From Paenibacillus sp. (GTDB lineage Bacteria > Bacillota > Bacilli > Paenibacillales > NBRC-103111), in the NCBI GenBank assembly GCA_031180825.1, contig JAPSLM010000001.1, forward strand, positions 62,001 to 126,000: a stretch of 64,000 bases of DNA, in the 5' to 3' direction. A program made the position numbers and the translations under genes. Of the stretch, positions 44,053-53,071 are shown piece by piece; position 1 is the first letter of the stretch; every line of letters starts with the position of its first letter. The notes beneath the pieces were generated by a model. It was not told the DNA's origin. It was given only the letters and a program-made list of their open reading frames with translations, and searched no databases.

Positions 44053-45018
44053 ATGAATAGATTAGATGCCGTCGCCATCGGCGAGCTGCTGATCGATTTT
44101 ACGCCGGCGGGGTTGTCCGGGCAGGGCCTGCCGCAGTACGAGCAAAACCCCGGCGGCGCGCCGGCCAATGTGGCGGCAGGGCTGACCAAGCTGGGGAAAC
44201 GGACGGCGTTTATCGGCAAAGTCGGCGAGGATGCCTTCGGCCGTTTTTTGACGGGAGAGCTGGAGAAGTACGGGGTAGATACGGGCGGCATGGTATTTAC
44301 CGAAGAAGCCGGAACGACGCTGGCTTTTGTCAGCCTTGACGCCGGCGGAGACCGTTCTTTCAGCTTTTACCGCAATCCGGGGGCGGACATGCTGCTGCAC
44401 GAGTCGGAGATCGACTGGAAGAGGATCGGGGAAGCCGCCTTGTTTCATTTCGGCTCCGTCTCGATGACGCACGAGCCCTCGGCTACGGCGACCCTGCGCG
44501 CGGCCGCTTTTGCCCGCCGGGAAGGGAAGCTCGTCTCGTTCGATCCGAACCTGCGTCCGCTGCTGTGGCCGGATTTGGACCGCGCGAAGCGGCTGATTCT
44601 GGAAGGCCTTGCTTACAGCGACGTTCTGAAGCTTTCGGAGGAGGAGCTTTATTTTCTGACCGGCGAGCGGGACTTGGAGGCGGGTACCCGGCAGCTTCAA
44701 GAGCGGTACGGCGCTCCCTTGATGTTCGTGACGCTGGGGCCGGACGGCAGCTTTTACCGTCAGGGCGAGCGAACGGGCCGGGTCCCGGGCTTCGCGGTGA
44801 AAGCCGTCGATACGACCGGCGCGGGCGATGCCTTTTTCTCGGGCGCGCTGTTCCGGTTGATGGAATCCGGGAAACGTCCGGAGGCGCTGACGGAGGAGGA
44901 GCTCGGCGAGGTTTGCCGCTCGGGCAATGCGGCCGGCGCGCTTACGACGACCCGCAAGGGAGCCATTCCGGCGCTGCCGTCCCGGGAGGAACTGGACCGG
45001 CTGATTCGCGGAAGTTGA
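44053..45018 (+). CDS. PfkB-family carbohydrate kinase, probable fructokinase
   Basis: A 321-residue ribokinase-fold kinase. The N-terminal signature NPGGAPANVAAGLTKLG and the C-terminal DTTGAGDAFFSGAL with catalytic Asp are both present; GELLIDF is typical of fructokinases. It should phosphorylate fructose to fructose-6-phosphate with ATP. ATG 44053 has GGAGG 6 bases upstream; ATG 44047 abuts the same site and is less likely. No sugar transporter is adjacent. Confidence 0.9.
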   Translation: MNRLDAVAIGELLIDFTPAGLSGQGLPQYEQNPGGAPANVAAGLTKLGKRTAFIGKVGEDAFGRFLTGELEKYGVDTGGMVFTEEAGTTLAFVSLDAGGDRSFSFYRNPGADMLLHESEIDWKRIGEAALFHFGSVSMTHEPSATATLRAAAFARREGKLVSFDPNLRPLLWPDLDRAKRLILEGLAYSDVLKLSEEELYFLTGERDLEAGTRQLQERYGAPLMFVTLGPDGSFYRQGERTGRVPGFAVKAVDTTGAGDAFFSGALFRLMESGKRPEALTEEELGEVCRSGNAAGALTTTRKGAIPALPSREELDRLIRGS

Positions 45019-45162
45019 CGGGACAAGCATGGAAACGTTTTATTTTCCGATGTCAAGCCCTTTTAACCGATGGTGAATTGAGATACAATAACGTATGGAG
45101 ATGACATTGCTTGTAAGATCATCCCGCCGCAAGTTATCGCAGCCATAAAGGGGAGACAGGTC

Positions 45163-46605
45163 ATGACCAGCGCGCAATACCGTGTGGAAAAAGATTTTTT
45201 GGGAACCAAGGAAGTACCGGCCCATGCCTATTACGGGGTTCAAACGATGCGGGCCGTAGAAAACTTTCCGATTACCGGATACCGGATTCATAAAGAGCTG
45301 ATCGTCGCGATGGCGACGGTCAAAAAAGCGGCGGCTATCGCCAATATGGAGATCGGGCAGCTGAATCCGTCCCTCGGGAAGGTTATCGTTCAGGCGGCCG
45401 AGGAAATCATCGCCGGGCAATGGCACGATCAGTTTATCGTAGACCCGATTCAAGGCGGAGCGGGCACGTCGATCAACATGAACACGAACGAAGTCATTGC
45501 CAACCGGGGGATCGAGCTGCTCGGGGGCGAGAAGGGCAATTACTTTACGCTTAGTCCCAATACTCATGTGAACATGGCGCAGTCGACGAACGACGCTTTC
45601 CCGACGGCGATTCATATCGCCGTTCTGACGCTGCTCGATCAGCTGCTTGAGGTGATGAACGAGCTGCACGAAGGCTTCGAGGTCAAGGCAAAGGAATTCG
45701 ACGGCGTCATCAAAATGGGCCGGACGCACCTGCAGGACGGCGTGCCGATCCGCCTTGGCCAGGAGTTTGAAGCTTACCGCCGGGTGCTCGCGAGAGACAT
45801 CAAGCGGATTACGCAGACGCGGCAGCATCTGTACGAGATCAATATGGGCGCGACGGCTGTCGGCACCGGCTTGAACGCCGACCCGCGCTATATTAAGCGC
45901 GTGGCGGAGCTGCTGGCCGAATTGACCGGCTTCCCGCTGGTCAGCGCGGAGCACCTTGTCGATGCGACGCAGAACACCGATGCCTATACCGAAGTGTCTG
46001 CGGCATTGAAGGTATGCATGATCAACATGTCGAAGGTGGCGAACGACCTGCGGCTGATGGCTTCGGGACCGCGTACCGGCTTATCCGAGATCAGTTTGCC
46101 GGCGCGTCAGCCGGGCTCCTCCATCATGCCGGGCAAAGTGAACCCGGTCATGTGCGAGGTCGTCAACCAGGTGGCGTTTCAGGTGATCGGCAACGACCAT
46201 ACCATTTGCCTGGCTTCCGAAGCGGGACAGCTTGAGCTGAACGTTATGGAGCCGGTGCTGGTGTTCAATCTGCTGCAATCGCTCAGCATGATGAGCCAGG
46301 TGTTCAAGGTGTTCAAAAAATACTGCCTCGACGGCATCCAAGCGAACATCGACCGCTGCCGGGAATACGTGGAGCGGAGCGTCGGCGTCATTACCGCGCT
46401 GAACCCGCATCTGGGCTACGAGCCGGTGGCGAGAATCGCCCGCGAGGCGATTGAAACCGGCCGCTCGGTCCGCGAGCTCTGCCTCTTGTACGATGTGCTG
46501 CGCGAAGACGAGCTGAACTTGATTCTGGACCCGTACGAAATGACGAATCCGGGCATCGCGGGCGCATCGCTGCTCGAAACGCACCGGGACGAAGAGAAGA
46601 AATAA
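45163..46605 (+). CDS. aspA: Aspartate ammonia-lyase
   Basis: A 480-residue fumarase/aspartase superfamily enzyme that deaminates L-aspartate to fumarate. The C2 signature GSSIMPGKVNP starts at residue 318 with the catalytic Ser. The regions GAGTSINMNTNE, SPNTHVNMAQSTNDAFPT and GRTHLQDGVPI fit AspA. The absence of the long C-terminal fumarase features supports aspartase, but fumarase C activity cannot be excluded on sequence alone. GGGGAGA precedes ATG 45163. A strong terminator follows. Confidence 0.92.
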   Translation: MTSAQYRVEKDFLGTKEVPAHAYYGVQTMRAVENFPITGYRIHKELIVAMATVKKAAAIANMEIGQLNPSLGKVIVQAAEEIIAGQWHDQFIVDPIQGGAGTSINMNTNEVIANRGIELLGGEKGNYFTLSPNTHVNMAQSTNDAFPTAIHIAVLTLLDQLLEVMNELHEGFEVKAKEFDGVIKMGRTHLQDGVPIRLGQEFEAYRRVLARDIKRITQTRQHLYEINMGATAVGTGLNADPRYIKRVAELLAELTGFPLVSAEHLVDATQNTDAYTEVSAALKVCMINMSKVANDLRLMASGPRTGLSEISLPARQPGSSIMPGKVNPVMCEVVNQVAFQVIGNDHTICLASEAGQLELNVMEPVLVFNLLQSLSMMSQVFKVFKKYCLDGIQANIDRCREYVERSVGVITALNPHLGYEPVARIAREAIETGRSVRELCLLYDVLREDELNLILDPYEMTNPGIAGASLLETHRDEEKK

Positions 46606-46639
46606 CGGCCGGACATCTCCGTCAGGCCGTTCCGGCGAC

Positions 46640-46675
46640 AAGCGCCGCTGTCTTGGGAGACGGCGGCGCTTTTGT
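46640..46675. terminator. Bidirectional terminator after aspA
   Basis: AAGCGCCGC (46640-46648) pairs with GCGGCGCTT (46663-46671), extended inside by GTCT/AGAC around TGGG, then TTTTG. Confidence 0.8.
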
Positions 46676-46679
46676 ATCG

Positions 46680-47633
46680 TTATGTAGCCGAACTTTTTTC
46701 CGGGCAAGCCCGCGATCCGTTGAACGGATCCGAAGGGGCTTTTTTCAAAGCCAGCAATAAAATCATCCCGATAATGCAGGAGGTGCCGATCCATTGAAAC
46801 CATCCGAACGGTTCCTTCAGCCAAAGAACCGTGGTCAACACAGCCGCCAGCGGCTCCAGACTGCCGACGAGGCTTGATTCCTTAGGGGAAAGGCTTTGCA
46901 AGCTTTCGATATAAAACCAAAAGGCGAGCATCGTGCCGAAGATGACCACAAAGACCAAGTATAAATAGGCTTCAAGCGGCATGACGGCAAAATCCGCCTG
47001 CCAGGGCGGATGGATAAAGCTCAAGGCGGCGCCCCCGATGATCATAGCCCAGCCGACAATGACAAGCGAATCGTATTGCTTCAACAGAGGAACCGCATAT
47101 ACCGTATAAAACGCCAGCGTTACCCCGGACAAAACACCCCATACGATGGCAGGCGTCGGCACTGATAGCCGGGAGATTGAGCCGTTGGTTAACAACAAAA
47201 AGCAGCCGATTAAAGCCAGGGAAACGGTAACGAGATCTTGTCGTGTCAAAACCGCCTGTTTTCGCAGGATCAAATAGACAATAATCATGACCGGCGCCAA
47301 ATATTGCAGCAGCGTGGCAACGGCGGCATTGCCGTGTTGGATCGACGCCATATACGTATATTGAACCGCAAGCGTGCCGAACAGCGCGAAAATAACCAGT
47401 TTAAAGGCCGCATTCCGGTTTTTCCAAACACCGAATATTTGAGACCGGTCTTTTGTGACAAATTGCACGGTTAAAAGTAAAATACCGGCTGCAAGCAGTC
47501 GTGTCGTGACCAGCCAATCGACCTCGACGGCGTAAGACTGGAAGAGCTTTTTGGCTACGGTGCCGCTGATTCCCCATAAGATCGCTCCGGTAATAACAAG
47601 AAATAATCCTCTTCTTCTGGCAGGTCTGTCCAT
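46680..47633 (-). CDS. EamA/DMT-family transporter (YicL-like)
   Basis: A 317-residue protein with ten membrane segments in two EamA repeats; [17 protein letters not shown] near the N-terminus and [20 protein letters not shown] near the end are typical. Substrate unknown, probably a metabolite or amino acid exporter. GGTGGAG is 8 bases before ATG 47633. It is divergent from an AraC-type regulator, which may control it. Confidence 0.88.
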   Translation of the reverse strand: MDRPARRRGLFLVITGAILWGISGTVAKKLFQSYAVEVDWLVTTRLLAAGILLLTVQFVTKDRSQIFGVWKNRNAAFKLVIFALFGTLAVQYTYMASIQHGNAAVATLLQYLAPVMIIVYLILRKQAVLTRQDLVTVSLALIGCFLLLTNGSISRLSVPTPAIVWGVLSGVTLAFYTVYAVPLLKQYDSLVIVGWAMIIGGAALSFIHPPWQADFAVMPLEAYLYLVFVVIFGTMLAFWFYIESLQSLSPKESSLVGSLEPLAAVLTTVLWLKEPFGWFQWIGTSCIIGMILLLALKKAPSDPFNGSRACPEKSSAT

Positions 47634-47666
47634 CCATTCGTCTCCACCTTAAAAATAGCGTAATAG

Positions 47667-47675
47667 TGTTATAAT
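47667..47675 (+). promoter_or_regulatory. Extended -10 promoter of the AraC-type gene
   Basis: TG-T-TATAAT at 47667-47675. A second TATAAT at 47719-47724 has no -35 element. Confidence 0.5.
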
Positions 47676-47745
47676 AGAGGAAAACGGGCGAGGAAGATAT
47701 TAGAATCGTTTGAATAAATATAATGATTTTGAGGTTGGGTTTATT

Positions 47746-48639
47746 ATGCAAATCAAAAATTTCAAGATTGACCAAAGCTTTAAGGAGCTGACCGAGCACC
47801 GTACGGTCGTGCTGCCGCTGGCTTGCTACGAAACTGCAATTAATCAAAATATACACGGCCACATACCGCTTCATTGGCATGAGGAACTCCAGCTTGTCCT
47901 AGTTATAAGAGGAGAAGCGGTTTTTCAGATCAACGAGGACCGCATCGCGGTCCGGGAAGGCGAGGGGCTGTTTATCAATAGCGGCTGCCTGCACATGGCG
48001 GAAGAAAAAGATCAATCGGACTGCGTCTACATCTGCTTGAATGTTTCTCCTCATTTCGTTTTATCGCAAGAGCTTTACACGACCTTTGTATATCCTTATA
48101 TTCAAGCGACAAATCTTCCATACTTGCATCTGGATGCAAAGGAACCGTGGCGGAAAAATATTTTAGATGCCATCCTGAACACGAACCGCCTGCTTCAACA
48201 AAAACCGCCATTCTACGAAATCAGTATCACCGTGCAGCTGGCGTCCATTTGGCAAAATCTCATTATGAATGGCTTTCGGCCGGAGTACGACCGCACGGAA
48301 ATGCAGAAGAGTCAGCGAATAAAGCACATGCTGCAGTGGATTCATAGCCATTATGCCGAAAAAATCAAGTTGGACGACATCGCCAGAGCCGGCCGATTGA
48401 GCCGGTCGGAATGCTGCCGTTATTTCAAACGAATCTTCAAGACGACGCCGTTAAGCTACGTAACGGAATATCGTATCCAGAAAAGCTTGGTTCTGCTGCA
48501 GCAAGCGGAATCGAATGTAACGGAAGTCGCCTACCGGGTCGGCTTTAATAGTACAAGCTATTTTATCGATAAATTCCGCAAGTCCATGAAAATGACACCG
48601 TTAGCCTACAAGAAATCCAAAATGGGTGCCGGTTTCTAG
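47746..48639 (+). CDS. AraC-family regulator with N-terminal cupin
   Basis: A 297-residue regulator. The cupin-like sensor domain spans about 20-150 (HIPLHWHEELQLVLVIRGEAV, VREGEGLFINSGCLH). The AraC double HTH is at about 195-290 (IKLDDIARAGRLSRSECCRYF; VTEVAYRVGFNSTSYFIDKF). ATG 47746 with GAGGTTGGG upstream is preferred to the TTG at 47710. It precedes the AgaS-aldolase-kinase operon and is divergent from the DMT gene; it may respond to a sugar and control either. Confidence 0.9.
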   Translation: MQIKNFKIDQSFKELTEHRTVVLPLACYETAINQNIHGHIPLHWHEELQLVLVIRGEAVFQINEDRIAVREGEGLFINSGCLHMAEEKDQSDCVYICLNVSPHFVLSQELYTTFVYPYIQATNLPYLHLDAKEPWRKNILDAILNTNRLLQQKPPFYEISITVQLASIWQNLIMNGFRPEYDRTEMQKSQRIKHMLQWIHSHYAEKIKLDDIARAGRLSRSECCRYFKRIFKTTPLSYVTEYRIQKSLVLLQQAESNVTEVAYRVGFNSTSYFIDKFRKSMKMTPLAYKKSKMGAGF

Positions 48640-48730
48640 AAGGAACAGGGCTCCCGCACCGTCCCGGACGACATTCCCAGTCTCCGGTTTTTTTGTTTCC
48701 GGAAAAGCTCGTCACTTCCAAATAAAATGA

Positions 48731-48759
48731 TTGAAAAAATCAAAATTATGATTTATATT
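48731..48759 (+). promoter_or_regulatory. Promoter of the AgaS-type operon
   Basis: TTGAAA (48731-48736), a 17-base spacer and TATATT (48754-48759) in a very AT-rich stretch. Confidence 0.7.
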
Positions 48760-48788
48760 ATCATTAATAAGACGAAAGGGGTAATATT

Positions 48789-49844
48789 GTGAAAACATTC
48801 GGTCAATATACGTATCCTGAAATTTCGGCGCAGGCGGAGGCGCTGATTGCGGCGCTTGCACAGCTTCAGCAGCAGGGAGACTGGGTGCAAAAGCATCTCC
48901 TCGACCCGGGAACGGACGAGACGGTGTTTATCGGCAGCGGATCATCCTATTACCAAGCCTTGGCGATGGCGTCTGTCTACCGGGCGTGGCTGGGCAAAAG
49001 CGCAACGGCGTTTCCTTCCTCAGAGGTGTTCCTGTTCCGCGAGCAGACGCTTCCTCCGAACCGCAATTATTTGGTGATCGGCGTATCGAGGTCGGGCGAA
49101 TCGACGGAGGTGTTGCTGGCGCTGGAAGCCGTGAAGCCGCTCCCTAACGTGAAAGTTGCAGGCGTCACCTGCTACGAAGAGAGCAGCATGGCGAAGCTCG
49201 CGGATTGCCTGGTGTCCCCGCTCGGGAAGGAAACGAGCACCGTTATGACGAAATCGTTCAGCAGCATGACGTTTTTGATGCATGCGGCGATTGCCAAGGC
49301 GGCGGGCAAGCAGGATCTGTTCGAGCAGCTTGCTTCGGTCGCGCAAACGGACGATCAAGTCGTCAAAGCCGCCGACGCTTTTATTAAGCCTCTAGTCGAC
49401 AACAACGATTTTCAAAAGGTCATTTACCTCGGCATGGGCACGTACTACGGCATTGCGCTGGAGGCAAGCTTGAAAATCAAAGAAATGTCCTACGTCTGGA
49501 CTGAAGCGTACGGTACGCTGGAATTCCGCCACGGTCCCAAGTCGATCGTGGAGCCGGGGACGCTCGTCTGCCTGCTGCTATCCGAGAAAGCGCGCGATTA
49601 CGAGCTGAAGGTCGCCAAGGAAATGCAGGAGTACGGAGCATTCGTGCTGCTCGTCACGGCGAAATCCGGGGAAGATACCGCGTTCGCGGATGCCGTATTC
49701 GAAGTCGGCGGAGCGGAGATGAGCGACGACGCGCGGACGGTGCTTTATTTGCCGGCGCTGCAATATTTGGGTTTCTATACGGCCTTGAAACGCAACGTGG
49801 ACCCGGATATGCCCCGCAATCTGACGCAAGTGGTCAAAATTTAG
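48789..49844 (+). CDS. SIS-domain sugar-phosphate isomerase/deaminase (AgaS/FrlB-like)
   Basis: A 351-residue protein with two SIS domains (about 35-170 and 200-335). Phosphosugar-binding motifs FIGSGSSYYQALA and GVSRSGESTEVLLA, and the catalytic-region motif TEAYGTLEFRHGPKS, match AgaS and related isomerases that deaminate galactosamine-6-phosphate or cleave glycated amines. GTG 48789 has AAAGGGG 7 bases upstream. It leads a three-gene operon with a class II aldolase and a tagatose/fructose-phosphate kinase, supporting an amino-sugar to tagatose-phosphate route. Confidence 0.87.
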   Translation: MKTFGQYTYPEISAQAEALIAALAQLQQQGDWVQKHLLDPGTDETVFIGSGSSYYQALAMASVYRAWLGKSATAFPSSEVFLFREQTLPPNRNYLVIGVSRSGESTEVLLALEAVKPLPNVKVAGVTCYEESSMAKLADCLVSPLGKETSTVMTKSFSSMTFLMHAAIAKAAGKQDLFEQLASVAQTDDQVVKAADAFIKPLVDNNDFQKVIYLGMGTYYGIALEASLKIKEMSYVWTEAYGTLEFRHGPKSIVEPGTLVCLLLSEKARDYELKVAKEMQEYGAFVLLVTAKSGEDTAFADAVFEVGGAEMSDDARTVLYLPALQYLGFYTALKRNVDPDMPRNLTQVVKI

Positions 49845-49866
49845 CCGGAAGCGAGATGACATCGAC

Positions 49867-50733
49867 ATGCCATTAGTATCATCCACCTCATTGCTTGAAG
49901 CGGCCCGCGCGGGCGGCTACGGAATCGGCGCGTTCAACGTGCATACGCTGGAGATGCTGCAAGCGGTCGTCGACGCCGCGGAAGAAACGGGGTCGCCTTT
50001 AATTCTTCAATCGACGGTAGGGACGGTCAAGCATCTCGGCCCCGATTATATCGCCGCGGCGGCCACGGTTGCGGCCAACCGTTCCCGGGTGCCGATCGCG
50101 CTTCATCTGGACCATTGTACGGACTTTGCAACGATCGTGCAGTGCATCCGGGCGGGATACACGTCGGTCATGATCGACGCCTCGATGCTGCCTTTCGAAG
50201 AAAACGTGCGCTTGACGAAGCAGGTCGTCGAAGTGGCGCGTGCCGCCGGCATCAACGTCGAAGCCGAGCTCGGCAAAGTGGGCGGCGTGGAGGACGATAT
50301 CGTCGTGGCCGAACACGAAGCGCTGATGGCCGACCCGCAGGAGTGCGCCGAATTCGTCGAGCGGACCGGCGTTCACACGCTGGCGCCTGCGATCGGTACG
50401 GCTCACGGCATTTACAAGGGCGAGCCGAAGATCGATTTTGACCGCATCCGGCGTATTGCCGAGATCGTCCCGGTGCCGCTCGTGCTGCACGGCGGCTCCG
50501 GCATTCCGGAAGAGCAGGTGAAGCGCTGCGTCTCGCTTGGCATGGCCAAAATGAACATCGCCACCGAGATCCGAATCGTCTTCTCGGACGCGATCAAGGC
50601 CGTGTTTGCGGACAACCCGCAGGAAAACGATCCGCGCAAATATATGATTCCGGCCAAGAAGGCCGTAAAAGAAGCGGCAATTGAAAAAATGCGGATGGTC
50701 GGCTGCATCGGCAAAGCCGGAGACCTGAGATGA
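49867..50733 (+). CDS. Class II tagatose/fructose-bisphosphate aldolase (KbaY/GatY-like)
   Basis: A 288-residue zinc-dependent aldolase. Zinc and substrate residues lie in ALHLDHCTDF, VEAELGKVGG, AIGTAHGIYKG and VLHGGSGIPEEQV. It splits tagatose-1,6-bisphosphate or fructose-1,6-bisphosphate into dihydroxyacetone phosphate and glyceraldehyde-3-phosphate. Context with AgaS and a LacC/FruK-type kinase favours the tagatose pathway. Its stop overlaps the kinase start by ATGA. The start ATG 49867 has a weak GAAGCGAGATG upstream. Confidence 0.9.
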   Translation: MPLVSSTSLLEAARAGGYGIGAFNVHTLEMLQAVVDAAEETGSPLILQSTVGTVKHLGPDYIAAAATVAANRSRVPIALHLDHCTDFATIVQCIRAGYTSVMIDASMLPFEENVRLTKQVVEVARAAGINVEAELGKVGGVEDDIVVAEHEALMADPQECAEFVERTGVHTLAPAIGTAHGIYKGEPKIDFDRIRRIAEIVPVPLVLHGGSGIPEEQVKRCVSLGMAKMNIATEIRIVFSDAIKAVFADNPQENDPRKYMIPAKKAVKEAAIEKMRMVGCIGKAGDLR

Positions 50734-51662
50734 TCGTCACCCTCACCTTGAACGCGGCCATCGACAAGACGTATCATCTGCCTGCGCTGGCCGCAGGTCA
50801 AGTCTCCCGGGTGGACCGCGTGTATGCGGAGCCGGGAGGCAAAGGCATCAATGTCGCCCGCGTCATCGCGCTGCAAGGCGTTCCCGTCCTGGCGACCGGA
50901 TTTGCCGGCGGCAGCAACGGCGATTTTATCGAACGCGGATTGACGCGGCAGGGGATTGCGCACGACTTCGTGAGGATTCAGGGCGAATCCCGCATCTGCT
51001 TGAACATCATGGATCAAGACGGCGTATCGACGGAGCTGCTGGAGCCGGGACCGACGATCGCCGGGCACGAAATGGAGGCGATGCGGCACAAGCTTGCGCT
51101 GCTTGCCGCGCGGGCGAAGGTCGTTGCGTTCAGCGGCTCGCTTCCGGCCGGCGTGCCAAAGTCCTTTTATGCGGAATTGATCGGGATCGCTCAAAGTGAA
51201 GGCGCCGTCGTATTTCTGGATACGAGCGGGGAAGCGTTGTTGCGGGGCGCGGAAGCGAAGCCTTCCTTCATCAAGCCGAACGAGGATGAAGTCGCCCAAT
51301 GGCTCGGCCATTCCATCAAGGATGAAGACTCGCTGAAGCAAGGCTTGCTGCGGCTGAACGAGGCCGGCGTCCCTTGCATCAGCGTATCGATGGGAGCACA
51401 AGGCTCGCTGGCTGCTTTTCACGGCATATGCTACCGGGTGCGCGCCCCGAAGGTCGGTGCAGTGAATGCCGTCGGTAGCGGCGATGCTTACGTGGCAGGA
51501 ATGGCCATCGGCGTCTCTCAAGGGCTTCCCGTCGAGGAGTGTCTCCGATTGGCGACCGCTTCCGGAACGGCCAATGCGTTGACGGCCCGGGCGGGCTACG
51601 TCGAGTCCGGGGACGTCAAACGGCTGCTCGGCGAAGTCATCGTGGAACGGCTTGGCGGGTAG
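50730..51662 (+). CDS. 1-phosphofructokinase/tagatose-6-phosphate kinase family protein
   Basis: A 310-residue PfkB-superfamily kinase of the LacC/FruK branch: TLTLNAAIDKTYHL at the N-terminus, PGGKGINVARVIALQG, and VNAVGSGDAYVAG with catalytic Asp (GSGD in place of GAGD). Working after AgaS and before the aldolase it would phosphorylate tagatose-6-phosphate. The ATGA overlap with the aldolase gene shows coupling. No PTS or ABC transporter for the sugar is adjacent. Confidence 0.9.
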   Translation: MIVTLTLNAAIDKTYHLPALAAGQVSRVDRVYAEPGGKGINVARVIALQGVPVLATGFAGGSNGDFIERGLTRQGIAHDFVRIQGESRICLNIMDQDGVSTELLEPGPTIAGHEMEAMRHKLALLAARAKVVAFSGSLPAGVPKSFYAELIGIAQSEGAVVFLDTSGEALLRGAEAKPSFIKPNEDEVAQWLGHSIKDEDSLKQGLLRLNEAGVPCISVSMGAQGSLAAFHGICYRVRAPKVGAVNAVGSGDAYVAGMAIGVSQGLPVEECLRLATASGTANALTARAGYVESGDVKRLLGEVIVERLGG

Positions 51663-51728
51663 CGGCAGACATTCATAAAAAAGGCGGGACCGGCACCACA
51701 GCGGCCTGCCCATAGCTCTACTATTCGC

Positions 51729-51754
51729 GGGAGTCACATGGTGGCTCCCTTTTC
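51729..51754 (+). terminator. Terminator of the AgaS-type operon
   Basis: GGGAGTCAC (51729-51737), loop ATG and GTGGCTCCC (51741-51749), one G-U pair, then TTTT. Confidence 0.6.
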
Positions 51755-52142
51755 CGCAACTAAACAAATGACTAATCGAATGCTAACATTTTTCTAACCA
51801 TGGTCTGGTACCATGACCGCAGACCCAAGGATATGACGGTATCGTAATGGAGGCTGCGTCGCTAGGCGCGATTCTGATGAAAGACTTGGAAGTCCTGATT
51901 TGGAGACATGGCGATATGGGCTGCAACTTTTCAAATGGATGAGTCACATGCAGCAATTATGCAGTCCAAATTCCGGGATTTGCTGTTGTTCGGCAAGAAC
52001 GGCGCGCTGGCATCGACCTTGATCCGCTTGGCGTATGCCGGATCTGACGACGGAAACGCCCGAATGGGCGAATAGGCGGCTTACGCGTTGGAGTACACTA
52101 ATACGGCGTGACTTCATCATGATAGAGTAAGGATGATGGCTC
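51755..52142. other. Gene-poor gap with one doubtful small frame
   Basis: A plus-strand 55-codon frame (51908-52075, ATMQSKFRDLLLFGKNG-like content: IMQSKFRDLLLFGKNGAL) has a GGAG only 3 bases from its ATG and no recognised family. The minus-strand frame 51944-52150 looks like a shadow. No other signal is seen. Confidence 0.35.
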
Positions 52143-52673
52143 TTGAGCATACCGTCCGTCCGTCTGCCCTATTCCGTTCCCCTTTTTCTTCTAATGCTTT
52201 TATTGGGCGTCTGGCCGGCAGGAAGTGCACTCGGCGCGGCACCGGCGCCTTCGGCAGAGACGTCTCCTCCGGCCGGCTTGGAGGAAGAAGGCGTATATTT
52301 GTTAATCGATAAATCGGCGAATCGCTTGACCGTCATCGTGAACGGGAGGGCGGCATACGGCTTTCCCGTTGCGACAGGACGGACAAAGAGCTTGACGCCG
52401 ACGGGGACGTTTCATATCGTGACCAAAATCGTGAAGCCGTGGTACGTGCGAAAGCAAATACCGGGAGGGGACCCGCGAAATCCGCTCGGGACCCGTTGGA
52501 TGGGAATCAACGTGCCAGACTCGGGAGGGTACCGTTACGGCATTCACGGAACGAACCGGCCCTACTCGATCGGCAGCAGTGCCTCGTCGGGCTGTGTCCG
52601 CATGCACAACAAAGACGTCGAGTGGCTGTACCGCCACATCCCGCTCGGTACGGTCGTCATCATTCGGGATTGA
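52143..52673 (+). CDS. Secreted L,D-transpeptidase (YkuD domain)
   Basis: A 176-residue protein with a signal peptide (about 1-32, FLLMLLLGVWPAGSALGA) and a YkuD catalytic domain (about 50-175). The active site motif HGTNRPYSIGSSASSGCVRM holds the catalytic Cys and the conserved His, Gly, Ser and Arg. Such enzymes form 3-3 peptidoglycan crosslinks or attach proteins to the wall; in bacilli they often act in the spore cortex or coat. TTG 52143 follows AAGGATG. Confidence 0.92.
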   Translation: MSIPSVRLPYSVPLFLLMLLLGVWPAGSALGAAPAPSAETSPPAGLEEEGVYLLIDKSANRLTVIVNGRAAYGFPVATGRTKSLTPTGTFHIVTKIVKPWYVRKQIPGGDPRNPLGTRWMGINVPDSGGYRYGIHGTNRPYSIGSSASSGCVRMHNKDVEWLYRHIPLGTVVIIRD

Positions 52674-52728
52674 ACCGGGCTGCTCGACTTTTTTGAAAAA
52701 ATTGAATAAAAACACCGCAGACGGCACA

Positions 52729-52737
52729 TGCTACAAT
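52729..52737 (+). promoter_or_regulatory. Extended -10 promoter of a short transcript
   Basis: TG-C-TACAAT at 52729-52737, without an obvious -35 element, 200 bases upstream of a terminator. Confidence 0.55.
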
Positions 52738-52742
52738 TAACG

Positions 52743-52962
52743 GTGAAAAGAGAGGTGTGGTTCCGTTGAACAGTTCAACGAGAAATACCGGGGATGTTGC
52801 TTCCGAATCGAGATAGAAGCGGAGGGATGTGCCAAAGACACGTTAGAGTAGTACACGTACTGCGATCGTGAATGAGGTAAGACCCGAGCTTTAAACGAGG
52901 TTCAAGGCAAAATACCAAAATCGTTCACCGTTGGAAAGGGCTCCGCAAGGGGTCCTTTTTCC
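52743..52962 (+). ncRNA. Candidate structured RNA of about 220 nt
   Basis: Between a promoter and a terminator with no good gene. Its 5' end GGTGAA (52742-52747) pairs with TTCACC (52924-52929); the pairing extends to AACGGTGAA/TTCACCGTT if counted from 52739. Internal hairpins are GTTGAA-CAG-TTCAAC (52765-52779), GCTTC/GAAGC around 52810-52830 and a GTAGTA/TACTGC hairpin near 52850. A 16-codon frame with an AGAGGTGTGG ribosome binding site (TTG 52766) also fits inside. It matches no riboswitch or sRNA family I can name; corA follows only 430 bases later, beyond other genes' signals. Confidence 0.4.
52935..52962 (+). terminator. Terminator of the short transcript
   Basis: AAAGGGCTCC (52935-52944), a GCAA tetraloop and GGGGTCCTTT, followed by TTCCTTTT. 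Confidence 0.75.
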
Positions 52963-52996
52963 TTTTCTCTCGTGGATATCGCGGATATACCTCATC

Positions 52997-53043
52997 AAAA
53001 AGCTTCCCGCCCTTGCGGCGCAGGAAGCTTTTTGTCATACCGT
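52997..53043. terminator. Terminator of the DUF1328 gene
   Basis: AAAAAGCTTCC (52997-53007) pairs perfectly with GGAAGCTTTTT (53033-53043), with further GC pairing inside. Confidence 0.8.
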
Positions 53044-53071
53044 CTGCCCGGGAAGGGTCGAAGGACTTGCG

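Noticed and set aside
52743..52962. M-box or c-di-AMP riboswitch identity for the RNA upstream of corA
   Set aside because: A fragment (CCGAATC with CGGAGG) resembles the c-di-AMP class and GCCAAAGAC the M-box, but the remaining conserved parts are absent, and another gene and terminators separate it from corA.
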